Shown in pieces: positions 1 through 7,559 of a DNA stretch of 36,619 nt. This DNA is from UBA3103 sp002365855 (lineage in GTDB: Bacteria; Bacillota; Desulfotomaculia; Desulfotomaculales; Pelotomaculaceae). A program made the translations under genes and the position numbers. Position 1 is the first letter of the stretch; each line of letters starts with the position of its first letter. The notes under the pieces were generated by a model. The model did no database searches. It had not been told where the DNA came from and saw only the letters and a program-made list of their open reading frames with translations. The stretch covers positions 1 through 36,619 of the forward strand of contig DAOURR010000019.1 in NCBI GenBank assembly GCA_030627625.1, in the 5' to 3' direction.

Positions 1-55
1 AGCGTTTTTCAAGGCTTATTGATAAATTCTGGCCACAATCTTTAGAACTTAGGTT

Positions 56-304
56 ATGGACTTGGGACAATTATCCAGAAACTGCATAACTACTGTTATA
101 TATAACTTGGACAAAGATCCATCACATCGTGCTCTGGTAAAGGCTATGAACACTGTAGCCCATACTCTGGGAAAAAAGACAATAGCGGAGTATGTGGAAA
201 ATGAAAATGTCTTAAAGACCTTGCAAGCACTCAAAGTTGATTGTGCTCAGGGTTACTTTTTAGGTTTACCCAAGACTATTAATGAATCTATCAAAAGTTC
301 CTGA
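56..304 (+). pseudogene. C-terminal relic of an EAL-domain (cyclic-di-GMP phosphodiesterase) protein
   Basis: The 82-residue frame reads as the last third of an EAL domain: a helix around RALVKAMNTVAHTLGKKTIAE, then YVEN, then the closing AQGYFLGLP motif (family form AEGVE...QGYxxGxP). The EAL signature itself and the upstream metal-binding residues are absent. In-frame stop codons lie just upstream (near bases 20-25 and 50), so the frame does not continue as an intact gene to the left edge. An intact protein would hydrolyse cyclic-di-GMP; this remnant cannot. It converges on the hydrogenase gene and overlaps its 3' end by a few bases. It could be the end of a gene whose body lies outside the window, joined by a frameshift. 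Confidence 0.6.
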
Positions 305-1583
305 TGAACATTTTTGCTTTTTCACTATCCAAAAAATCATGAATATCCTCAATGCCAAGGCTTCTTAAAAGCTCCATCACAAACTTATTTTCAACCGGGG
401 TCAGGGATAAAGACTCTTTGCCGTATTCATTTATCAGCTCCCTGCCAGCTCCCGGATCGATTATTACCTGGGGTCCTCCCACGCACCCCCCGGGGCAACC
501 CATTCCTTCTAAAAAATTTGCGTGAGGTTCTTTGCTCAATGCTTCTTTCAGCATGGCTCTGCAATCCTGGATGCTGTTGGCCTGTTTTGCGCGTAGCCTT
601 ATTTCCCTTTCAGGGCATATCCCGTTCAATGTATCCGATACCGCTTCGCTCACTCCGCCTGTTCTGGCATATATCCTGCCCGCCCGGGATGAATGCTCAC
701 TGGCATCCTCCTCCAGTTCCGACGGGTTGATGCCCACTACCTCAAATATTTGCTCCACTTCCCGGAAAGTAAGCACGGCATCCACAGCGTCTTTAATATC
801 CGGTTCCTTAGCTTCCGCTTTCTTGGCAATACAAGGGCCAACAAAGACTACTTTAGACCCGTGGTGCAGATGTTTGACACCCCTGCCGCACGCCACCATG
901 GGTGATACAGAGGGTGATATGTGGGAAATCAGGTCCTTATAGACGCGCTTAACCATGGCAACCCAGACCGGGCAGCAGCAACTGGTAAGCAAGAAGTCTT
1001 CGTGTTTGGTGACATGCCTGTCAAATTCCAGCGCCTCTTTAAGCGATAGTATATCGGCAAAAAGCGCCACCTCTACCATACCGTAGAAACCCAGCCTTTT
1101 TAAAGCGGCCCGCATTTTCCCGGGGGTAACCCCCGGTCCGAATTGGCCGATAAAAGCGGGGGCGACAATGGCGAAAACCGGTACGCTACGGTCCTTCAGA
1201 AGCTTAATAAGCGGCACGAACTCTTTTTTATCAATAAGAGAGTATTCCCTGCAGACTTCCACACATTTACCGCACCCGGCACAGTTATTATGCTGAATAA
1301 CAACATTTCCCTCCATGTCCCTGATGATCGCGCCAAAGAGGCAGGACGCCTCGCAATCTGTGTTTTCCCCATCGCCACAATCAGGAGCGCAATCCCTTAC
1401 CTTGAATACTACCCTGTCCGGGTCTCCACCGCCCGATGCATAACGGATATATTCGTCAGTATATTTATCACCGTCTTTTTTTATCTTTTCAATTTCCTCC
1501 GGCATGTCCCCACGGTAGCCGGATTTTACTAATCTCTTAAAGATTTCATCGTAGTCAGAAGTTTGACATCCTCCATCTTTCAT
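291..1583 (-). CDS. Stand-alone [FeFe]-hydrogenase with two N-terminal [4Fe-4S] clusters (TSCCCP variant)
   Basis: 430 residues. Two four-cysteine sets precede the catalytic domain: C65/C69/C77/C81 and the ferredoxin-like C101/C104/C107/C111. The H-cluster motifs are all present: L1 TSCCCPVW (200-207), L2 PCIAKKAE (250-257) and L3 CPGGCVGG (363-370). The L1 form has an extra Cys compared with the usual TSCCPxW, a variant I associate with the group B branch of [FeFe]-hydrogenases. The family interconverts H2 with protons and ferredoxin electrons in the cytoplasm. No partner subunit or maturase (HydE/F/G) is nearby, so the direction of catalysis cannot be inferred. The ATG overlaps the stop of a short upstream frame (ATGA), suggesting translational coupling. 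The next gene in the same direction, a DUF1992 gene, ends about 440 bases upstream. Confidence 0.88.
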   Translation of the reverse strand: MKDGGCQTSDYDEIFKRLVKSGYRGDMPEEIEKIKKDGDKYTDEYIRYASGGGDPDRVVFKVRDCAPDCGDGENTDCEASCLFGAIIRDMEGNVVIQHNNCAGCGKCVEVCREYSLIDKKEFVPLIKLLKDRSVPVFAIVAPAFIGQFGPGVTPGKMRAALKRLGFYGMVEVALFADILSLKEALEFDRHVTKHEDFLLTSCCCPVWVAMVKRVYKDLISHISPSVSPMVACGRGVKHLHHGSKVVFVGPCIAKKAEAKEPDIKDAVDAVLTFREVEQIFEVVGINPSELEEDASEHSSRAGRIYARTGGVSEAVSDTLNGICPEREIRLRAKQANSIQDCRAMLKEALSKEPHANFLEGMGCPGGCVGGPQVIIDPGAGRELINEYGKESLSLTPVENKFVMELLRSLGIEDIHDFLDSEKAKMFIRNF

Positions 1584-1660
1584 GTTTCCACAACTCCGGG
1601 AATCGGATTTTGTCTCCCATGCCGGAGCCTGTCAGAACCAACTTTATAGTCGTTATTCAT
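1580..1660 (-). CDS. Possible 26-codon leader ORF coupled to the hydrogenase
   Basis: A short frame starting at 1660 is preceded by a GGCGGTG ribosome-site-like sequence about six bases before its ATG. It ends in a TGA sharing an ATGA overlap with the hydrogenase start at 1583. The peptide (MNNDYKVGSDRLRHGRQNPIP...) resembles nothing I know. The hydrogenase has only a weak, distant GGAG of its own, so coupling would make sense. It could also be the decayed end of an upstream gene. Confidence 0.35.
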   Translation of the reverse strand: MNNDYKVGSDRLRHGRQNPIPGVVET

Positions 1661-2023
1661 GTATTCACCGCCGAGTTAAATACTCTGTTTTGTAAAAGCC
1701 GTGCTTTGATATGCTATACTATATAATATAACATTGCCCTTTATTAGCAGGTTTTATATACACATGGAAAGAAAAACCTGACTTTGAAAGAAAATAAAAA
1801 GGGAGTTTTTATTACAGCTTGCATTGGTTCCGTGGTAGCCATGTACTATGTGCATTTGAATTGGTTACAGCCACTCTTTAATTTATAATCACTTTATTGT
1901 TTGGGGTTTTCAATAATTCCAAGGACAAACGATTTGTATAACCGAAATCACGGAATCTGGCGTGCTGGTTATCATACTGTGCCACAGTAGCTGGATCGCA
2001 GTAATCATTTATTAGGGATATGC
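1661..2023. other. Intergenic region with an AT-rich promoter-like stretch and a doubtful 34-codon frame
   Basis: About 360 bases between the DUF1992 gene and the hydrogenase leader. Around 1708-1732 an AT-rich stretch (ctatactatataatataac) could hold the minus-strand promoter of the hydrogenase transcript. On the plus strand a TTG-started frame at 1784-1888 would encode a hydrophobic 34-residue peptide (VFITACIGSVVAMYYVHL core). It has no well-placed ribosome site, so I do not call it a gene. No RNA gene or clear terminator is visible. Confidence 0.3.
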
Positions 2024-2350
2024 TTACTTTCTTGTGATTCTTTTTTCCATTAAAATTTTATATCTCACACCCAGCTCTATCAGTTTTCTTTTGAGAAACT
2101 TCCGTTCTTTTTCATTGGTGCTTTCTTCAATCTTTTTTTTGAGAGTATCCATATCTTTATTTAAGCTGACTTCCACAGGGACCAGCCCAGAGTTTTTAAT
2201 AATTCTATAGGCCATGCGCAGTTCGGCCGGGATAAAAGACATATTATCTATTTCGAGGGGTTTGCCTTTCCCCGGCAGGTTATCGAGTTCACCGTTTTTT
2301 ATAGCTTCCCGCATCTTCATTTCAGCTATTTGAGCAAGAGCATTAAACAT
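2024..2350 (-). CDS. DUF1992 (DnaJ-homologue subfamily C member 28-like) protein
   Basis: 108 residues, typical for the short bacterial form of this family. The N-terminal half carries the conserved pattern: IAEMKMREAIKNGELDNLPGKGKPL, then NMSFIPAELRMAYRIIKNSG. The second half is a charged helix (NEKERKFLKRKLIEL). The family lacks a J-domain in bacteria and its function is unknown. The gene is 45 bases downstream of dikinase pseudogene A and could be read from that operon. Start ATG at 2350 with ggaag just upstream. Confidence 0.8.
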   Translation of the reverse strand: MFNALAQIAEMKMREAIKNGELDNLPGKGKPLEIDNMSFIPAELRMAYRIIKNSGLVPVEVSLNKDMDTLKKKIEESTNEKERKFLKRKLIELGVRYKILMEKRITRK

Positions 2351-2395
2351 CTTCCTTCACCTGGCCTATAATATTTTTTTGAGCGCTTTTTGTTT

Positions 2396-4811
2396 TTATT
2401 GGAGAAATACTTTACCCTCATCTCCGTCTACCACTATCTTTTGGCCGTCTTTAATGGCACTCATGGCGCCCCGCACATTCACCACGGCGGGGAGCCCGAA
2501 CTCCCTGGCCACTATGGAACCGTGTGACAGATGTCCACCGGTTTCCATGACCACGGCGCAAGCTTTTAAAAACAACGGGGTCCAGCACCATCCCAATTCC
2601 CCTCCAGTATAGAAACCAAATCCGACCAGGAGCAAAAAAAGATATCACCAGGCTCATCGATAATGCCCCGTTGAAAAAAACGGCTGCCCAACTCCAGGGC
2701 CATCAAACGATAGGCTTCCAGCGCCACAACCAGAACTGATTTAGTCATTTCCCGTACCGCTGCCCCTTCTTGTGCCTCCCGGATCCCTTTTTGAATCTCA
2801 ACCAGCTCACCTGGCGGCACTTTTTCTGTTACTTCCTGCCAGGCACGGTCAAATTTCTCGTTTTGCAGGTCTTTCCATTGATCGGGATTTGCGGTTGCCA
2901 TGTTGCTCTTGATGATATCCATCAGATATAAGGGATCTTCCTTCCACCGGGGGTTGATGATATCCAGTTCGTAAACCGCACGGTGCCCAAATTCCTTGAT
3001 ATAGTCTCTGAATTCCTTCTTAAAAAGAGACCCTTCCGGCAGACACTCTTCCCAGGAACAAGGATCAAAATTATTACCGGTTAAATATTGTACAGCGTCT
3101 TGATCGTGACGGGCCAACTGAGCCAGTTCCATTAAGCGGTAGCCGTGGTCGGCGCTGGTTATACCTGATTCCCCGCCTACCATTAAGCCATTTAAAACGA
3201 CCATCACCCTCGGTCCTAAATACCCGGACAGTTTTTGCAGCAGCAGCATGAGCGGCCAGTTGCCGGCTCCGCTTAAAAAAGCGAATTTTTCGCTATAGGC
3301 CTTCATGATTCGGCCCAGTTCATTGTATTTATCAATAAAACCACTGTCGGGAGTCCGTTCAAATCCTGTGCCAATTAAGGACTCGACGGAACGGGCAACT
3401 CCAGCGAAAGTACGGGAAGTGTTGGCGGCAGCCTCCATGATGAGAGATACGCCCTTCATCGCCCGGCCTTGTCTTTCCAGGCCAACCTCACCGCTGTATG
3501 GATCGGTATCTTTTATCTCAATCTCTGGTTGGTGCCCTCCCCAGAAGGGATTAAAATCTTTTGGCAGCATCCCGGTGGAATCATAATAAGCCCACTGCAG
3601 GGCAGACACGTTGCAGTACAACCTGCCCTTGATCAAGCGAGAGAATTGAAAACCATCCGGTATTCGATAGCCTGGTTCTGAAAAAGTAGTGTACTGAATG
3701 GTATCGATAATGTGCTTCATTACCCGGCGATGCAGGGGACTGATGACCATGGGGACTGCATCGCGGTAGTTGCCGTTAGACCATATCAGAGCCTTATTTT
3801 TTAAAGCCTCAAAGGTATATTCGGTTAACGCGGTCACCGGCCGCACCTGGAGTAAAAAGAAATCCTGCCCGTCGAAAGCCCATTCCACATCCTGGTGCTC
3901 TTCACACTCCCCCAGGGACTCGAAGACCCGCAGCAGCAATAAACCCAGTTTTTCAATGTTTTCATCCTTAAGAGCCTGACGCGGGGTCATATTTTCGCCG
4001 GGTACAAAACGGGTTCCGCCGCTGGCGCTGGACATGGTCTTCCCCTGCTTGGATCCGATTTTCTTTGTTGCTATTTGAGGCATGGCACTAAAAGCAGATA
4101 CATCAAGATAATATGTGTCGGGCTCTATCACGCCGTTTACCACCGATTCTCCCAGCCCGAAGTTGGCGTTGACCACGAATATATCCTCGCGGCCGGTCTG
4201 TGGATCGCAGGTGAAAGCCACCCCGGCTGCCTCGGCCTCCACCATTTCCATAATAACTACGGCTTGACTCATTTCTTCGTCGCTAACGTTCATTTTTCGC
4301 CTGTAAGCTACAGCCCGGGGCGTCACAGGGAGGCGTAGCACCCTTTGATGGCAGATAAAATATTATCCGTGCCTTTCACATTTAAAAACGATCCATGAAT
4401 GCCGGCAAAAGACGCTTTGCCGGAGTCCTCCGCAGAGGCAGAAGACCTGACTGCTGCCGGCTTATCCAGAATGCCGATTTTTTTCAGGTTAGAAACAAGC
4501 TCATCCATAATGCTTGAAGGGATATGGCCAGCCTTGATTTTTTCCCTAAGCAGAAAAAGCTTTTGCTCAGTCTCCTTCTCTCCAATGTTACCGGTGGTTA
4601 CACTTTTGGTTATTTCCCCAGTATCTTTAAGCAAGTTGTTTTCTTCGATAAAACTCTGGTATGCCCCGGCGCCAAGGACGCCTCCAGCAGGGACCTTGAA
4701 ACCGTAATGATCGAGCCTGCCCAGGTTCCATCCCTTCCCTCCGGCTGCTTCAAATCCGGCTTGAAAAGCCCTGGGCCAACTGAAAAAGAAAACTCCGTCA
4801 CCCTTTTCCAT
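2396..4811 (-). pseudogene. Unit A dikinase pseudogene (rifampin-phosphotransferase-like), one frameshift plus internal deletion
   Basis: The start is the ATG at 4811, 11 bases after an AGGAG, giving MEKGDGVFFFSW as in the paralogues; a longer upstream frame is not needed. The ATP-grasp N-terminus is present (GGKGWNLGRL; AVRSSASAEDSGKASFAG). At about 4321-4324 one base is missing compared with intact unit B (cgtcaca versus tgtccaca), moving the rest into another frame. That frame continues through the central domain to EGNWDG near 2590, where it joins directly onto WTPLFLKACAVV. About 80-85 codons present in B and C are absent, including LDVLVAERK, VAxGxASGAA and the start of the swivelling His domain. 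The catalytic-type motif GGHLSHGSIVARE remains. Two independent lesions argue for genuine decay. It follows tetR A by 158 bases. Confidence 0.85.
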
Positions 4812-4969
4812 TTGCAACCTCTCCTGTAACAATTTTACTTTTTCTTCTTCGTTATTAAAGCCCTTTTTTTGCAATGTTTAGAAAAATCTAAATCACAATC
4901 CATGGCTCATATCGAAAACTTTTCTATGTTAGTTACCCGGACTATTGTTAATCGATCCCTGTAAACTGT

Positions 4970-5602
4970 TTATATTTGACTTCCTTCCCTCTCAATTACC
5001 CCGTATATAAACAGGTCTACTATTTTTGCCATTTCTTTGCGAAGTTCGAACCCTGACGGATCCTTCAGCCAATTCAGGACAATGACGCTGCGGGAAATAT
5101 TCAATTGCTGTACCATCAGTTTAACTGAGATATCCCGCCTGATTTCGCCGGCCTGCTGGCCCTGCCTGATAATCTCAGTCATAATGCTTTGTGTAGCTGT
5201 TTCGTAACTGCTGTCTCCAGGTCCCATAAACATATTCTTCAGACGATAGCCCAGACATATACCCGTAATCTCCGGGTTGATTTCTACCCACTCATAGGCT
5301 TTATCGAGCGCGGCTATTAACCGTGTCCTAGTGTCAGGCAGGTTTCGCAAATTATCAGAGGTCTCTTGAGCCAGCCCCTTTGAGATAACTTTAACATACT
5401 CATCAACAATAGCCTCTTTGACAGGAAAGTGATTATACAGGGTTTTCCTGGCGATGTCGGCGACCTCGGCAATCTGTTCCATGGTTGTATTGTTAAAACC
5501 CTGGCGCTGGAATAAATCTATAGCCACTTCAATGATTCTCTGCCGCGTTTCCCTTTTCTTCCTCTCTGTCCTGCTTTCAGCCGGCACATCCATTGGCTCC
5601 AT
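4970..5602 (-). CDS. TetR-family repressor, unit A
   Basis: 210 residues, the normal TetR length. The N-terminal helix-turn-helix is clear: TRQRIIEVAIDLFQRQGFNNTTMEQIAEVADIARKTLYNHFPVKEAIV (about residues 18-65), with recognition helix around ARKTLYNHF. The C-terminal ligand domain is unassigned. ATG at 5602 follows an AGGAGGTG at ideal spacing. It lies 158 bases upstream of dikinase A, probably as its regulator, though that target is now broken. Paired 13-bp dyads at 5669-5698 are its likely operator. It is closest to the repressors of units C, D and E and distinct from that of B. Confidence 0.9.
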   Translation of the reverse strand: MEPMDVPAESRTERKKRETRQRIIEVAIDLFQRQGFNNTTMEQIAEVADIARKTLYNHFPVKEAIVDEYVKVISKGLAQETSDNLRNLPDTRTRLIAALDKAYEWVEINPEITGICLGYRLKNMFMGPGDSSYETATQSIMTEIIRQGQQAGEIRRDISVKLMVQQLNISRSVIVLNWLKDPSGFELRKEMAKIVDLFIYGVIEREGSQI

Positions 5603-5668
5603 TACTGCACCTCCTATAAGTGTTAGTCATTGACGGGCATGTATTGTTAAGGATCGAATTATACTACT

Positions 5669-5698
5669 ATACATTATGTATGATTATACAATGTGTAA
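5669..5698. promoter_or_regulatory. Tandem TetR operator of unit A, two 13-bp dyads at 17-bp period
   Basis: ATACATTATGTAT (5669-5681, a perfect dyad) and ATACAATGTGTAA (5686-5698, imperfect) are separated by four bases. Both have 5-bp halves and a 3-bp spacer. TATAAT-like hexamers of the minus strand fall inside the array, so binding would block the tetR promoter. The second dyad nearly matches the unit C site ATACACTGTGTAA. Confidence 0.6.
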
Positions 5699-5763
5699 TA
5701 TGTGTTATTGTTATTTTCCATCATAATTTCTAATGTGTCAATACCCAAAATTTATTTTTCTAA

Positions 5764-5790
5764 TATAAAAAGGCAGCTGCAAGAGCTGCT
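5764..5790 (-). terminator. Intrinsic terminator 5' of unit A
   Basis: Read on the minus strand, an AGCAGCT/AGCTGCC stem (5772-5790) with a five-base loop is followed by a T-run (complement of ataaaaa). It sits upstream of the tetR A promoter and would stop read-through from the decayed region to the right. No intact minus-strand gene ends near it. Confidence 0.6.
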
Positions 5791-6023
5791 TAAATGAGAC
5801 TATTACATAACCTTGAGGTTAATACGTCCTTCACATGCGCGGCAGTAGTTCATAGATAAAGTTGTAATTACAAGGGAATCGTTATTTGGACTGCCCTGGT
5901 CATGTTGATGCTCTTCCAAAAGGATGAATCAAGTGTATACTTAAGATGATGAAGCAACTCATGGAAATAATACCAACTTGAGAAAAATCAAGAGTCCAGA
6001 AAGTAGTTTTTTTTAATGGAAAA
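5791..6023. other. Non-coding stretch upstream of the relic genes
   Basis: Between the unit A terminator and the ABC relic I see no open frame with a ribosome site, no RNA gene and no repeat. It may be decayed sequence of the same lost plus-strand operon. Confidence 0.3.
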
Positions 6024-6110
6024 TGGATTTATCCTGGGAAATTCGACATCTCACTAAAAAATTCCGCAAGAAAATAGCTGTAGACGATCTAAATTTTTCC
6101 CTCATGAAAT
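6024..6110 (+). pseudogene. Relic of the N-terminus of an ABC transporter ATPase
   Basis: From the ATG at 6024, reading MDLSWEIRHLTK, then after one missing base (A-run at 6057-6061) FRKKIAVDDLNFSLMK and a stop. This is the standard opening of an ABC ATPase (IRxLTKKFGKKxAVDDLNFSL), ending before the Walker A motif. Immediately downstream the sequence becomes part of a different gene, so it is a deletion junction. Confidence 0.55.
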
Positions 6111-6111
6111 A

Positions 6112-6536
6112 AACTTATATTTCCTCGGTTTCTTGATTCCCGGTCTTGATTTTCGTTTTCACTGGTCGTCTGTACCTGGGTTTGGATTGTCATTGCAGCG
6201 AGTGCTGTTGTTTTCTTAGGCTATATTTTTATTATCATCGTTTTTAAGGAAAACAGTTATGCTTCAACTGTCATACAGGTCGAGCAAGAACAACAAGTTA
6301 TAACAACAGAACTCTATGCCATAGTCCGCCACCCCATGTACTTGGGAATGTTACTAATGTTATCGTTTACTCCTCCCGCCTTTGGCTCTTATTGGGCAAT
6401 AACGCCTTCCCTTCTCTGTATCCCTTCATTAGTACTCAGGATAAAAACTGAAGAGGAGGTGCTGTTACCAGACCTCCCGGGGTACAAAGAATATAGTATG
6501 AAGACACGTTATCGTTTGATTCCGTCAATTTGGTAA
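6112..6536 (+). pseudogene. Truncated, frameshifted isoprenylcysteine carboxyl methyltransferase-like membrane protein
   Basis: The reading starts in one frame (LYFLGFLIPGLDFRFHWS, from about 6115). It must shift near 6165-6175 into the frame that continues VWIVIAASAVVFLGY, FKENSYAST, YAIVRHPMYLGMLL and LPGYKEYSMKTRYRLIPSIW to the stop at 6534-6536. RHPMYLG and the LPGYxEY...RYRLIPxxW tail are hallmarks of the ICMT/phospholipid methyltransferase family. The N-terminal membrane helices are missing and replaced by the ABC ATPase relic. The last 66 codons form an open frame from ATG 6336, but alone they would lack most of the membrane core. Confidence 0.75.
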
Positions 6537-6583
6537 ATGAATAACTTAGACATACATGCCGCTAGTTTTCATGCATATCCTAT

Positions 6584-7522
6584 TTATTTTAAAAGAAACT
6601 CAATAAATACCTTGTTAATTAACTCCGGCTGTTCCATATGAACCACATGCCCGACGTTCTTCAATACTTTATACTTTAAACCATACTTTGAATACGTTTT
6701 TATAACTGACGGGTGATACGCCAGTATATCACAATCACCTATAAGAAACAGCGCTTTATCCCGGAATACGGAAATTGCTTGATTGTCAAATCTCGTTACT
6801 TCTTTTTGTTTCTTGATCCTGCTGTATTTAAGCATATAAAACCATTGCTTCAAAAACTCTTTATGTAATGAGGATATATCAAAATTTGGGCCGGTTATTT
6901 TTTTAAGAAATTTCATTGCATTTTCTTCAGTGGGATTCAAAATTGTCGGCAAGCAAGCAATCAGACTTCTTGATATTAGCAGGGTGGTTTTTAAATTCTT
7001 TTCAGGGAGATAGAATGACATGGGAACAATTTTGTTCACCCTATCGGGACTTTTGGCCGCATAAGCTAAGGTCATGTAACCGCCGTATGATATTCCGGTT
7101 ATATTTGTTTTATAAATATTTAGGGCGTTTAATATATCATCGACCCATAAACCTAAGTCAAATTCTTTGGTATAACTCCCGTTCGGTTCACTTTTTCCCG
7201 CGCCCTCAAAAAAATCTACGGCCACTATAAAGAAATAATTTGCTAATTCCTGTACGTTAGTTAACCAGTCCATTGCCGAATTAGTGCCGGAACCGTGAAA
7301 AAGCAATAAAGGGGGGTTCGTCCTGCTGCCTGAGATGATAATATGTGTTGTCCCATACCGAGTATCAATATCCAGTTCTTCCTTATCAACACCCCATAGC
7401 TCAAGCAGCCTGTCATAAGATTCATAAATCAATTGCTTTCCCGCCAGGCTTTTGAATCTTCCCATCATCTTAGGCAGGCCCCCTTTTTTTGACTCCAGTA
7501 TACCATTCATGTCCTGCCGCAA
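6584..7522 (-). CDS. Alpha/beta hydrolase following unit B
   Basis: 312 residues with the complete alpha/beta-hydrolase pattern: oxyanion strand PPLLLFHGSGTNS (about 70-82), nucleophile elbow GISYGG with Ser145, acid in FLIGDCDILAYHP, and catalytic His in NVGHVVHMEQPE near the C-terminus. The family hydrolyses esters, lactones or related bonds in the cytoplasm; the substrate cannot be read from sequence. The annotated start is a non-ATG codon at 7522. An ATG-ATG pair about 18 codons further in (MMGRFKS, after a GGGGG) fits the usual family N-terminus better. It lies 37 bases after the unit B dikinase stop, so the two are probably co-transcribed. Confidence 0.8.
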   Translation of the reverse strand: MRQDMNGILESKKGGLPKMMGRFKSLAGKQLIYESYDRLLELWGVDKEELDIDTRYGTTHIIISGSRTNPPLLLFHGSGTNSAMDWLTNVQELANYFFIVAVDFFEGAGKSEPNGSYTKEFDLGLWVDDILNALNIYKTNITGISYGGYMTLAYAAKSPDRVNKIVPMSFYLPEKNLKTTLLISRSLIACLPTILNPTEENAMKFLKKITGPNFDISSLHKEFLKQWFYMLKYSRIKKQKEVTRFDNQAISVFRDKALFLIGDCDILAYHPSVIKTYSKYGLKYKVLKNVGHVVHMEQPELINKVFIEFLLK

Positions 7523-7559
7523 TCGAGACCCGCAACAACCCAGGAAACCTTTAGAAAAC

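Noticed and set aside
1784..1888. 34-codon hydrophobic plus-strand ORF
   Set aside because: TTG start, no well-spaced ribosome site, and no similarity I can name; length is within chance.
4812..4874. N-terminal extension of dikinase A
   Set aside because: The paralogues start at the position equivalent to 4811 and an AGGAG precedes that ATG; nothing supports the longer start.
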